A stretch of DNA of 64,000 nucleotides. Origin: Phallus indusiatus (Eukaryota; Basidiomycota; Agaricomycetes; Phallales; Phallaceae). How positions within the stretch are numbered: the first letter of the stretch is position 1; every line of letters starts with the position of its first letter. A program made the position numbers and the translations under genes. The stretch lies in contig JAQFWX010000004.1 in assembly GCA_027605045.1 (NCBI GenBank), positions 2,800,683 to 2,864,682 of the forward strand, in the 5' to 3' direction. This document shows, piece after piece, positions 32,701 to 43,064 of the stretch. Below the pieces are notes generated by a model that was not told the DNA's origin, did not search any database, and saw only the letters and a program-made list of their open reading frames with translations.

Positions 32701-33688
32701 CCCCATGAAGGTGATCTCTGACAGAGGTCCCCAGTTCGCGTCCCGCTTTACACAGGAGCTTTCTAGGCTCCTTGGCATACGGCTTGCACCCTCAACGGCG
32801 TATCATCCTCAAACCGATGGTCAGACAGAACGGGTCAATGCAGAAGTCGAGCAGTACCTTCGACTTTTCACCTCAGAGCGGCAGGATGACTGGGACCAGA
32901 TGCTGCCCCTGGCTGAGTTCGCATACAACAACCATGTACACTCAGCTACGCGTTCGACACCGTTTGAGCTCGACACTGGACGACATCCTCGTATGGGATT
33001 CGAACCGCTGGTTGCCGACTCCAAGATCGAATCTGTCAACGAGTTCAAGACGCGTATGGAGTCGACGATAGAGGAAGCCAAGGCTGCCATAGCCAAGTCG
33101 AAGGACGAGATGGCCAAGTATTACGATCGGAAGCACATCCCAGCCCCTGAATACAAGGTTGGCGACAAGGTATACCTCGATTCGAGCGACATTCGCACCA
33201 CCAGGCCCTCCGCCAAGTTATCGCATCGGTACTTGGGGCCTTTTCCGATAGTCAGCAAGGTCGGGTCGCACGCATACAAGCTGCGTTTACCACTGTCGAT
33301 GTCAAGGCTTCATCCAGTATTCCACGTCGGGAAGTTACGTCCCAAGGTTGAAGATACGATCCCGGGTCGTCGCGTTAAGGCCCCACCACCTCCTGAGGTC
33401 AGAGACGATGGTGAACACTATGTTGTGGAACGGATTTTAGACAGTCGTGTCTTCCGGAGACGACTCGAGTACAAGGTGCGTTGGGAAGGCTATGGTCCCG
33501 AGCATGACCAGTGGGAACCCGAGTCGAATATTGCAGCCCCGGATCTCATTAAGGAATTCCATCGCGAACATCCGAGTGCGCCACGCTCGATAAATGGCCT
33601 TCTTTTCCATCGTCGCCCTCGGTTCGATTTTTCTAAGTTACAGGCATCATTAGTCGAAACTACAGGCGTCGGGACGCCGCCTCGTTGA
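29744..33688 (+). CDS. B' pol polyprotein, intact (about 1314 aa)
   Basis: One open frame in the -1 register relative to gag, so production as a gag-pol frameshift product or by reinitiation is likely; the first codon shown is GTG, not a confident start. Domains in order are protease (LDTGASGMFLD, near residue 100), RT with YIDD (near 490), RNase H (EADSSDFATGAV), integrase zinc-binding region (CDMCLRTKPSRH), integrase core (VDFIVELPESNG, SDRGPQFASRF, HPQTDGQTERVN), and a C-terminal chromodomain (YKVRWEGYGPEHDQWEPES, near 1250). No frame break was seen. Confidence 0.95.
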   Translation: MNDAPSLPTSNRFDVLYIDREQNDTSDSNLTTPAASPDKPKESPPPATRSVSTPCMLSPSQRRALPKEYRLAATAGTQKLEIPVELQSVDTGALLHSKAMLDTGASGMFLDRDFVDKHRLPSVRLAKPIPVFNVDGTPNHAGSITHVVDLVVRFRDHSERTLFAVTSLKYPVLFGLPWFKAHNPVIDYTTGQVEFMRCSPSCRSCAPRWPAGKLSKRAFQQIRRAPLPELDDTEANDPDIPDLVDVESEVEEGDRLFAISILPDGPDTHRIYATETISQRLARAHANNADAPAPKGFRDIVPEMFHDFADIFSKESFDSLPQSKKWDHPIELVPGSEPKSCKIYPLSPNEQAELDAFLEENLASGRIRPSKSPMASPVFFIKKKDGSLRLIQDYRALNAMTIKNRYPLPLISELINKLQGARYFTKLDVRWGYNNVRIKEGDEWKAAFRTNRGLFEPLVMFFGLTNSPATFQTMMNEIFEDMISEGVVAVYIDDILIYTQSREQHDQITRRVLERLRDHKLYLKAEKCEFRRTKIEYLGVVISENTVEMDPAKVSGVRDWPVPKNVTEVQSFLGFANFYRRFIKDFARIANPMFGLTKKDTPFDWSDTCQHAFDTLKSSITSAPILLIPNPANPYRVEADSSDFATGAVLSQLSNDDGKWHPVAFFSKALSPVERNYEIHDKEMLAIIRSLEEWRHFLEGASHPIDIRTDHKNLEYFMSARNLNRRQARWSVYLSRFDFTLQHIPGKSMGKPDGLSRRSDHGSGKDDNRGITLIRPEMFAINALQTFRLKGEEEDLLRQIRKAKREGKVEDSVSKAVATLHALGGRSAHSSEWFEDQDLLYYRGKVYVPNVDELRRKILSRHHDTKLGGHPGRFKTLELVSRTFWWPGVSRYVQRYVEACDMCLRTKPSRHAPYGLLRPTEVPSRPWEHISVDFIVELPESNGFDAILSVVDSLTKRVHFVPTFTTLDATGLARLYLQHVWKLHGLPMKVISDRGPQFASRFTQELSRLLGIRLAPSTAYHPQTDGQTERVNAEVEQYLRLFTSERQDDWDQMLPLAEFAYNNHVHSATRSTPFELDTGRHPRMGFEPLVADSKIESVNEFKTRMESTIEEAKAAIAKSKDEMAKYYDRKHIPAPEYKVGDKVYLDSSDIRTTRPSAKLSHRYLGPFPIVSKVGSHAYKLRLPLSMSRLHPVFHVGKLRPKVEDTIPGRRVKAPPPPEVRDDGEHYVVERILDSRVFRRRLEYKVRWEGYGPEHDQWEPESNIAAPDLIKEFHREHPSAPRSINGLLFHRRPRFDFSKLQASLVETTGVGTPPR

Positions 33689-33699
33689 AGGGGGGATGG
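33687..33699 (+). other. B' polypurine tract
   Basis: GAAGGGGGGATGG, purine-only except one T, abuts the 3' LTR at 33700 and overlaps the pol stop codon. Confidence 0.75.
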
Positions 33700-34096
33700 T
33701 GTCAGGGTACGCTACCGCCGTCTCTCGTTTTCTTTAATTATTACCATCGGCATCACTTCATTTCTATTTCATTTATTATTTCCGTGTCTTACTTTTACTT
33801 TCCGCTTCCTTGTTCTGTCTCTATTTCACTTTCTCTACTCGCGCGCGTCGCGCGCTCGTACCCGGCGTGATGCCCGTGACATCACGTCGCTTAGATTCGG
33901 CTTGGGCGCCTGGCACTTAGCTGTGCCAGGGCCGCACGCCGCGTCGTCGTTTTGTGTATATAGTAGCTGTACCTAGAGTGAGGGTCCCTAAGCTTGTTCT
34001 CTTAGGATCCTCTCCCTCTAGGTGAGTAGTTAGTACTTTCCCAATATATATATCTTAGGATCCCCTCCCTCTAGTCTGAGCTGAGTAGCCCTAACA
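33700..34096 (+). repeat. B' 3' LTR (397 bp)
   Basis: Same ends as 18778-19166. TATATA lies at 33957-33962 and AAGCTTGTTCT at 33990-34000 in the same hairpin (33971-34023). It is 8 bp longer than the 5' LTR in a CG-rich stretch near 33838-33865. Confidence 0.95.
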
Positions 34097-34101
34097 GTAT
34101 A

Positions 34102-34156
34102 TACGAATATGTACTATGGTTAATAGTAGTCCGCTGCTCATAGCGGAACCGTTACA
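34102..34156 (-). repeat. A3 3' LTR, proximal part, with adjoining polypurine tract
   Basis: These 55 bp complete the 264-bp LTR and end CGTTACA. The next bases on the plus strand, TCCTCCCCC, are the complement of the family A polypurine tract. Confidence 0.95.
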
Positions 34157-34209
34157 TCCTCCCCCGCTGACTTGAGCGTCAAGTCAATACATGATACGAC
34201 GAGTGAGTC

Positions 34210-36017
34210 TCAGTCGTCCGCGGTATAATCCATGGCCATCTCAATATCACCTTGAGGGCCTGCTCCTGGTCTATCCAGGACCTCGTATTGATCGGGGTCG
34301 ATCACGAGTTCTTTCTCAGCGATTTCTGCTGGGAGTGGTGCTTTCGCCGAGGGAGGCGAGTTAGCGGTGGACTCCACATAAGGAGTCTCCTTCGAAGGTC
34401 CAGCAATAGGAGCTGCAGGGGCGGCGTCACGACGATTGTTGCGACGTCGTCTTCGATACTGACGCCCTGGTAGCAGCGACGAGACGGTGGGTTGAGATTC
34501 TCGCCACTTCACGGCGATGGTGTTGCTGTTAGTGTGTGATCGCCACCGCTCAAATAGTGGTCCTAATCGAGTTTCGATTAGTCGGGTATTCACACAGTTA
34601 TATCGCAGCATCCCGACAACTTCTTCCTTGGTGGGAATGTTACCCTGGGGCAGGGTATATGCTCGACGCCATCCTTCGATTATGGATGGGGAGTTATTCA
34701 CCGTCTTGTCGGCGTTGATGCCAGCGGCGTTGAGCCAGGTGGATAGTCCAGGCTCGGTACATATCTCCGCTACAATGGGGAATACAGTCTTCCTTGTTTC
34801 CCGATTCGGGAATATTTTTCGAAGCCACGCTACGACTTCAACATCGCTGATATTCAGCGATCCTGATGGTTCAACCCTTATATAAAAGGGTACGGAGGCG
34901 GGGTCCTTATACCACGTCTCATAGAGGCGACCCGTTTCCAGGTCCATTTGCCCTTCTGTTGGGTATGGAAAAGCTTCAGGGCGCTCCCCGATAGTGAGGC
35001 GAGCATAGTCTCGCTCTTTCTTCTTTCTATTGATGAACATCATGCCTACGTCCCAGGCAAGTCTAATGCGCGCGTGCATTGCAACCTTTTGAGGTGTGTC
35101 CAATATGGGTGGTTTCTTCCAGATCTGCTTCCCTGGAGTACGAACGAGGGGTCATCCAGTGGACACATCATGTACCACGCGAGTGGGTCGGGAACTGGCC
35201 CAGGTACAGGGGTTTTCCCTGCTCGAGACGCTGTGGGGTCGTGGCCTTGCATAAAAGCGGGCCACGTATCGCGGTACTTGGCCTGGTTGGAGATACGGGG
35301 AGTTCCTGGGAACTCAGCGAGGACTTTCTCAGCGAGTTGTCGCCGAGACAATAATGACTCCTCTTCAGGGTCCAGCCTGTCCATTAGGCCGAAATCGTCC
35401 CCAGAATGGGGAGGAACGGGTTGACCGTTGGAGTCGAGTACCGACTCGTCATTGTAGGAGTCCGCCCAATCGTGGTCGTCTAGATCATCGTCGTCGTCGT
35501 CGTCGTACGCGTCGAATCCTACGGGCCCATGATTCGTGGGGCCCTTGGCCTCTGACCGAGGTCGTTTCCTAGATGACACAGGCGATGCTGCCTGTGGGGC
35601 TTGCTTCAACTTGTCCTCGAGTTCCCGTATACGATCTCGAAGGTCGTCCTCTCGTCTCTCAACGTCCTTGAGTTCTTGGACGGTCTGGTCGGCGTAGTCG
35701 TTAGCGTCTTCAAGGCGCTTTCGTAAATCATCCCACTCTTTTTGCAGGAACGGGAATGCCTCGAGTAGGCACTCTTTGACGTCTTTCTCGTCAAGAACAA
35801 TGGTACGCTTGCTTGCAGCGGTACTAATGTGCGAGATATACTCATCGCAGTGGGTACATTTCCCACTTTCGTGGGTGATGGCTACGCAGCCAGGCATGGA
35901 ATCCATACTCCATTCTTTTTGTGCTTCAAGCAACGCTTGCTTGATATCGTCAAATCGTCCCTTGCGGGTCGAGGGCTTCGTAGATGAAGAGGTAGGTCGT
36001 GAAGGTTCTGCAGACAT
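34210..36017 (-). pseudogene. A3 third ORF, one frameshift
   Basis: This is the full-length version of the family A extra ORF, read from 36017. It is open for 323 codons to 35046 and includes the coiled-coil-like part and the Asp run. One G is missing near 35132 (GGGG reads GGG), which moves the C-terminal half to the frame ending at 34210. Both sites broken in A2 are intact here, so the copies together indicate a protein of about 602 residues. Confidence 0.8.
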
Positions 36018-36057
36018 CGTTGACGGTGCTCAGGTGGCTGAGACGGGGTCGTAAGAA

Positions 36058-36087
36058 AGAGTATTTATTTACTCTTGTATCAGAGTA
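36058..36087 (-). promoter_or_regulatory. A3 copy of the alternating TACTCT/AGAGTA spacer
   Basis: The same three-arm repeat as in A1 and A2, with AATAAA in one loop on the element's sense strand. Confidence 0.6.
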
Positions 36088-36155
36088 GCGCCCGAGTAGG
36101 ATTTTCTCGTGGCTGTTGTGCCGCCGGGGCACGGGGCAGATCTGCTTGTAGATCC

Positions 36156-39100
36156 TCATTTACGCGTCGTGCGGAGACGCGGCAATTTCCCTAATTGGGT
36201 AACCCCGCGTAATTGGAGATACTCATCCAATGCCTGCAAGTCTTTGCAGTGTTCGTACGGCTCCCAGGTCGTATCGCCTAGCGTCCATTGCACTAGGAAC
36301 TCGATGTCCGTGTCTTTAGACCCAGTCCAGCGATGGGCTAGTAGTTCATCTACATGCCATTCGGCATTGTCCGGTTGTCCAAAGTCGTACGCCGTTAATG
36401 ACTCACGACGTGGAAATCTATCGTCATCATTGGCGATATGTGGTTTCACTAAGTCCACGTGGAATATTGGATTTATCCTACGCTTCTTCAACTCGTCAGG
36501 CAAGTCGAGTTTGACGTTAATATTGTCTTTGACTGACAATACTTTGTAAGGACCGACGTAACGCGGTACCAACTTACTGGATCTACCCTTTGGTAGAGAT
36601 ATGTTCTTCGTAGAAAGGTACACGAGGTCACCCTCTTTGTAAACAGGCGCATCTCGTCTGTGGGTGTTCGCGTGCATGGTTTGTTTCACGCGACTCGCGA
36701 TTATGGCATCGTGTGCGGCCATAAGATTCCATTTCGCTTGTAATGCGAATTGCTTCACACCATTGAACTTGGTGTCTGTGTTGAGCTGTCGCCCTAGTGC
36801 AGGGGTGTATCCGTAGTTAAGTTCGAATGGCGTGAACTTAGTCGTTTCACTCGTGCTACTGTTCAGTGCGAATTCCGCCATCGGGATACGTTCAGCCCAA
36901 TCCTTTTGGTCGTTATCTATTATAGAACGTAATACTTGTCCTATGGAGCGGTTCGCCCGCTCTGTTGCTCCACCCGTCTGTGGATGGAATGAAGTGGACA
37001 TGAGGAGTTTTGTCCCTATTAGCCGCTGTAGTTCTTTCCAGAACTTCGCGGTGAATCTGGTATCTCTATCACTGACGATAGAAGCTGGCACGCCATGATG
37101 CCTAACTACACCTTCGAAGTACAGGTGTGCTGCGCTTTTCGCAGTTAGCTTCGTGGTGGTGGGCATGAGTCTCACCATTGACGTCAATCTGTCAATTATG
37201 ACTAGTAAGAAGTCATGTCCTTTCGATACTGGTAACGGGCCTATAAAGTCCATTCCGACTGATTCCCATGGTTTATTGGGAATGGGTAGCGTCTTCAGCA
37301 GACCGCTAGGATGTCTATTGTCATCCTTATTCGTTTGACATTTACCGCACGATTTGCAGTATTCATCGATGTCCTCTGCCATCGTTCTCCACCAATACAC
37401 TTGTCTAATGTATTGCGACGTTTTATAGCGTCCGAAGTGTCCCACAATTTCGTGTGCTTCACTAATGATGATCTCTACCAGCTTCCTCCCTGGTAAAATA
37501 AGTGATGGGGTATGCAGACCACGTCACGGGAGAACTGATTCTTCGTGTACAGTAGCTGGTTTTTCATCCCAAACCCTTTGTATGCATCAGGGTTTTCTAA
37601 CACTTTCTTCAGTGTTGTGTCGTCCTTATAGCCGCTCTTTATCAGATCAGCTAATCCTTCAAAGCCTTCAATCTTGGCTTTAAGCGTTTTACCGCTATGC
37701 TGCGCTGTGACTGCCAGTACGTCTTCGTCGTCTGTATCCACTTCTTCAATGGACGCTGGTCGTTGTTCAATGGATGCTTGTTCAGCCGTCTGTTGTTGGA
37801 CTCTAGCTTTCGCCCGAGTTTTAATGCGTCTCGCCGCACTGATTCTGAGTTCACTTTTCCTTTCAGGAGGTAGCTGATCCCCTGTTGGATCTAGTTTTAC
37901 GTCGATGTTGACGTAGTTCTCAGGTGGGTGTATCTCGTTAGGTAGGTCATCCTCGAAATATCTCGAGAGTCCATCTGCGACCGTGTTGGTCTCACCTTTA
38001 ATGTGAATCGTTTCGTAGTCGAAACGAGAGAGATACTCGTACCATCTCGCCTGTCTAGGCGACATACGGGGCTGTGTCTTGAAGTGTTTCAAGGCCTCGT
38101 TGTCCGTTACTAGGGTGAATTTACGACCTAGTAGTTTGTCTTCCCACTTATTCAGTGCTTCAAGTACTGCAATGAGCTCGTGCTCATGAGTCCGGTAGTT
38201 GTACTGTGCCGGAGTGAATTTCTTAGACATAAACCCTGCGGGTCTGCAGGTTTGCCAACTTGCGCCTTGACCATAGTACGCACCGACGCCACACTTGGAT
38301 CCATCGGTTACAAGCCAGATTGGCTCGTCGCTATCAGGATTGATAGGTTTAAGAACTGGGGCGTTCTTCGTCAACGCTTTGATTGCGTTGAAACAGCGTT
38401 CTAGTGCCGGTGTCCACTCGAATTGCCTGTTGTTGTGGGTACATCCCGACAATGGGGAAGTGTAAGTAGCGACTCCCGGAAGGTAGGCGGCAACATATTG
38501 CACCAGCCCTAAGAACTTCTGAACGTCGTTGAACGTACGTGGGGTTCTCCAATCGCGAATTTTATCCATCTTATCCATATCTGGGTGGATACCATCGTCG
38601 TCGATGATGTGTCCTAGGCACTCCAATCGTTTGGAGTATAAGTCAACTTTCTTCTGACTTAGGTAAAGTTGTTCCTTCCTCAATCTCGAGAAGGCAATCT
38701 CCAGATGTTCCTGGTGTTGTTGTATCGTCATTGAGTAGACGAACACGTCGTCGATGTACGAGTGTATGTTTCTTCCGATGTGGTCCCGGAATATATGGGT
38801 CATCAATCTCTGGAATGTCGAAGGCGCGTTGCAATCACCTTGTTGCATAACATGGCTTTTAAACGTGCCATATATCGTCGAGAACGTGGTCTTATCCACG
38901 TCTTCCGGAGCAATTCTGACTTGCTCGTAAGCTTCCGTTAGGTCAATTTTCGACCTATACTTGTGTCTCGCCACGTCTTGGCGAATGGTCTCCTGGTCTG
39001 GAAACGGGGTCACGTCTTTCAACGTATTATCATTCTGCTGACGCAGGTCAAATACCGTGCGTAGTCCTGATAATGCCTTTTTAAACAGGCATAGCATAGG

Positions 39101-40004
39101 GATGGCTTGCTGTGCGACAGTCGGTTCCCACCAACCTGCTTGCGTGTAGCGCTCTATTTTTTCAGCCAGCAGTGGCTTGAGGGCGTCTGGGCACTTCGGT
39201 AGTCTGTACCGGATAACCTTGTTAGGTTCTATTAATGGGATATGATGATTTACATCCCTAAATGGAGGGAGTCTATTCGGCACTGGCCCGAATAAGTCGC
39301 TGTACTCCTCCTTCCAGTACTCGCGTAGCGGGTAGGTTCTCATCCTTAAGTTCCGGTACTCGGATCTTCCGTCTCACTGCTACTGCGTTAGACGTAGTAG
39401 TTATGGGGCGTGCTGATGCTATGGCTAAGCTTCCACTTAACTCGGTGGGCTCGTCCGTGGTGTTAGGTATTTCAGTGAACCGTTCCACTGGAGTGATTAC
39501 TCCTCCATCCCGGGTGATTATCCCGTTGCCAAAGTCCAGGCAGATGTCATACCTTTTCAGGAATGGTACGCCAATTATGACGTCGTAGTAGTCAATATTG
39601 ACTATATCAAAGTATTCTAACACACTAATATCCCCAAATTCTATTCGGGTATACGTTCCGTACTGTATTACGGACTTACTTCCTTTCACTGCGAGCTGCA
39701 GTGATACTGGCTTATCCAGTTTGAATGTCTTCGCTCCAGTCGTGAGCGAGAATGATGGTGACATTATCATGCCTTGACATCCACTGTCAATCAAACAATG
39801 CGCTAATTGGCCGTTTACGAGCCAGTAACCCTCTAGAGGTCTTATTGATTCTTTATCACGCTTTGGAGCCCTTGACTTAGGTCTCATCGTGTGGTCATAC
39901 AGGGGTTCTTCCTGTGACTTAATCGTCCCAATGGTGGACGAGCCTTGTTTGATAACAAGTAGTCTTCTTTCATCATAACCGTGATCTTCGGTTATCACCA
40001 TCAT
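36156..40004 (-). pseudogene. A3 pol, two frameshifts
   Basis: Same polyprotein as A2 pol. Two bases are missing from the GCGC near 39330 (as in A1), and one G is missing from GGGG near 37490, just before the integrase zinc-binding domain. The three open stretches are 40004-39273, 39343-37475 and 37445-36156; the last contains the integrase core and chromodomain. Confidence 0.9.
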
Positions 40005-40012
40005 GTATGCGC

Positions 40013-42649
40013 CTACTGCGTCTTCATTCTCGTCCCACTCATAGTGGTCCCCTCCCCGTAGTCCGCTGCTTCCGCGGTGTCTTGACCTTGTTCAGCGTCA
40101 TCATACTGTGGGGATTCCTCCACCTCTAGTATGTTAACTCCCGTTTCTTCCTCTATAATTGCGTCGAGCAGCTCGTCCGCATCGTCTTCATCTTCCTCCT
40201 CAACGTGCATTACGTTGGCACGTACCTGTCCCTTTCTAGGGCATTGTGGTCTTAGGTGGCCAGTCTGTCCACATTCATAGCACTTCAGTACAGTGCTACT
40301 GCTTCGGGCTTGCGTTCCTGAGCTGACTGGTCGAGTTGTCGTGGTAGTCGACACTCTCGCCGGCTTAATCGCACTGCTCGTCGCTGGTCTTACAGCTAGC
40401 GCGTTGCTAGTTGTGGTCGTACGGGGAATAGTCCTCGTGGGTATACCGCTTGGTTTGATTTTAGCGCGGTAGTTGTTCTCTTGAGCTTGTCTGGCCAAGC
40501 TTGAGTGGGTACCCGTTGATTTTACGGGTGTCTGACGTTGAGCTAGTATTGACTTATTATAGTCCCATGCTTGCTCTATGTCGTTCGCGGCTATGTACAG
40601 CCGTCGAATTGATGAGTTTTCGGCCAGGAATCCCCTCTTGGTGACTTCACTGCGAATTCTCTCATCAAGTCCTTCTAAGAACTTTCGTTTGAAGGTGTAT
40701 CTGTCCGGTGGATGGACTAGACGTGCTGCGAATTTCAACAGTTCACTCATGTACCGGTGTACACTCCTTGCACCTTGCTTCGCGTGATCGAAGTTATGTG
40801 CAGACTGGTTCTTGCTTGTAGGTGACAAGAACATATTGTGCATCCTTCGAACAGTCTTACCAAGTCCCAACCCTTGGTTGAACGACCTCCTCGTTCTACG
40901 TGCTCCACGAACCATTCGTGTGCCTCTCCATCTAGTCGCATACCGACTACGGCTATATGTGCTTCGACGTACGCTGCGCCGAGTAGGTTATTTAGCCTCA
41001 ACCATCTGAGGATAGAGGTCACGAACTTCTCAAAGTCTTCAGGCTTTGATGATCCGCTATACATAACGGATAATGGCATCTTTGCACCCGCTTTCGCAAG
41101 TGGGGACGCTGATACTACTACATCCTTGCACTCCTCTAGTGCTTCTTGCACCATGACAATTATCCCCTCGTCTTCCCGAACTCTTCTAAACCTCTTCGTG
41201 GGTTTATGTCTATCTTCTCGGTCGTCAAATGGGGTTTCCCTCATTTCACGTTCGAAGTATCCGCGATCATACGCTTCTTCTTCGTCGTCTGACGAGTCCT
41301 CGTCATCATAGTATTTGGGCATGAAGGGCCCAGCGTTACTCTCCGGTATATCTCGGAGGTCTTCTCTCATTTGCTCGTACTGATCCCTGGCAGATGTTGC
41401 TCTTCTTCTGGGTACAACCGGTGCTCTGGTTGTCGGGGACGTTGCAGGAGCGTGTGCTTGACCGGCGTTTGTTGGTGGACCAGGATGTACTGTTGACGGT
41501 CCTGGTTGCGCTGCAGTCTGAGCGGGCGCCGAGCGATTAGGGAGGTCTTGCTCAAAGATGATGCCAGGTCGTTGGCCAGCTTCCATTTCTCGGTTGCTTT
41601 TAGCCAGTTCAGTGCGTGCTGCTCGCACTTCCTGCAGGTCTTCCTGCATGTCGACATACGGTTCTTGCCTACTAACCTTCCCTTGTAACGCAGTTGTGCG
41701 TTTGTCTAATGCTTCGGAACGTTTTTCCCGTGCCAGTTGTGCTGCCTCAGCGGCCATCCTTTCCAGGTCTTTCGCTGACTCTTCCAGCTCTGCAGCTGAA
41801 GGATTACTCTTATCACGCGGTCCTTGACCCGCGTTGACTCGTCTGGTAGATTGATCTTCCAGGTAGTCACGAGTTGCCACGAACTCTGGTGGGGTACGTC
41901 GGCTGTTTCGACGTGATCTGTCCAGCTCAGCTCGTCCTCTCTCTATCTCTGCGGCTGCGTCATCTGCTGCTCGCGTGGGTCTGATGGGCGTGCTGGTCGC
42001 TGCTGGTTGTGCAGAAGGTAGGTCCTGTAACACTGAATGTAGTGTTTCCGCGTGTACCGCGTACTGTTGTGTGGGTTGACGTGTTATACCGGGGTCGGTG
42101 CTGCCGATGGAGCTCTGGGCGTCGCTGGCAATGCTGGCATGTTTGCCATTGTCTTGACCGTCGCCTGCGCGTTGTCCATTACTGGAGCCAGTATTGTCGT
42201 GCTGGTTCTATTGTCGTCTCGTGCACGACCTTTCCCTTTCACCGTTGTCCACGGTTCTTCTTCATCGGGTATTACGGCTGCATCTAGTCGTACTAACATA
42301 TCACCGACGTCTTGTCCCGGTGTATCACCTCTTACGAGGTCATGGATCATCCTTTTTGCGTCCTCAATCATCTTACGTGGTAGGACTACCTCGTCTTTTC
42401 CGAGGTTGGACTTATGAGATCTGGTTGATTTCACTGATTCACCTGATTCGCTCCGCGCTGGTGAAGCTTGTCTCGATCCCTGTCTCGATCCTTGTCTAGA
42501 TCGATTCGCGTGGTCCGCGACTAGTGTTTCAAACAATGCTGCGTCTATCACAACAGTATCACCTGCTCGTGCAGATGTGGATGGACCGCCTTCGGTAGGT
42601 GGTGGTTCGCCTACGTTCTTTTTGACTTCTTGTTGCTTTTAGGAGGCAT
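40013..42649 (-). pseudogene. A3 gag, frameshifted
   Basis: Same gag as the other family A copies. One T is missing from a T run near 42620, right after the start. There is a CCCC stop site near 42092, and one base is missing at TTC(C)GAAGG near 40846 (shared with A0). The zinc knuckle and acidic tail are intact in the frame ending at 40013. Confidence 0.85.
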
Positions 42650-42726
42650 ATCCTCTCTCACTATAAACTAGCAAATACGATTGGCGTATTTTGGAAATTG
42701 TAACGCCGTTTAGGTGTTAAAAAAGA

Positions 42727-42990
42727 TGTAACGTTTCGTTACAGTTTACGATTAGCCCGGTTCTTACGGACTCACAACAAACAGTGTAAAGCTGTATATT
42801 TGCAAGTGCAGGTAAGAAAGGCTGCCGGCGCCTTTACCGTTACGCGGTATTTACTGGTGTGACGGCGCCTATGTACATTACATAATACTAGGTACTTGTG
42901 CAGACGACGATCGTCTGCATACAATTGTATGTATATACGAATATGTACTATGGTTAATAGTAGTCCGCTGCTCATAGCGGAACCGTTACA
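42727..42990 (-). repeat. A3 5' LTR
   Basis: 264 bp; looks identical by eye to the rejoined 3' LTR (18569-18777 plus 34102-34156). Confidence 0.97.
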
Positions 42991-42995
42991 AGTAG

Positions 42996-43064
42996 TTAGT
43001 TGCTGCCCCGCAATAGATCTTAGGTTTTCCCTCCTCTAGGTGTGTGCCCTGAGTCGCCCTAACA
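42996..43064 (+). repeat. Element B 3' LTR, remainder after A3
   Basis: This is the continuation of the LTR begun at 18286. AGTAG occurs at 18564-18568 and again at 42991-42995 as the A3 target duplication. The LTR ends CCCTAACA, like B'. Confidence 0.85.

Larger units (their letters stand above)
18778..34096 (+). mobile_element. Ty3/gypsy element B', inserted in the A3 LTR and interrupted by A2
   Basis: This plus-strand element is 6213 bp after removal of A2 and one duplication copy. It has LTRs at 18778-19166 and 33700-34096 and is flanked by GTATA (18773-18777 and 34097-34101). It carries a primer site complementary to its own LTR, gag with a zinc knuckle, an intact chromodomain pol and a polypurine tract. 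Apart from the A2 insertion in gag, both genes are open. Confidence 0.96.
18569..42990 (-). mobile_element. Ty3/gypsy element A3 (family A), inserted in the B LTR and interrupted by B'
   Basis: This minus-strand family A copy is flanked by AGTAG (18564-18568 and 42991-42995). Its 5' LTR is 42727-42990. Its 3' LTR is split into 18569-18777 and 34102-34156 by B'. The two LTRs look identical by eye once rejoined. Gag, pol and the third ORF are present but broken by small indels. Confidence 0.96.
14511..43064 (+). mobile_element. Ty3/gypsy element B (family B), oldest, interrupted by A0 and A3
   Basis: The pieces of one plus-strand element are 14511-18568 and 42996-43064. Pol is cut at its 5' side by A0, and the 3' LTR is cut by A3 after base 18568. 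It ends CCCTAACA at 43064, followed by GATCC. The 5' LTR and gag are left of the window. Its LTR is clearly diverged from that of B', so B and B' are related but distinct lineages. Confidence 0.88.
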
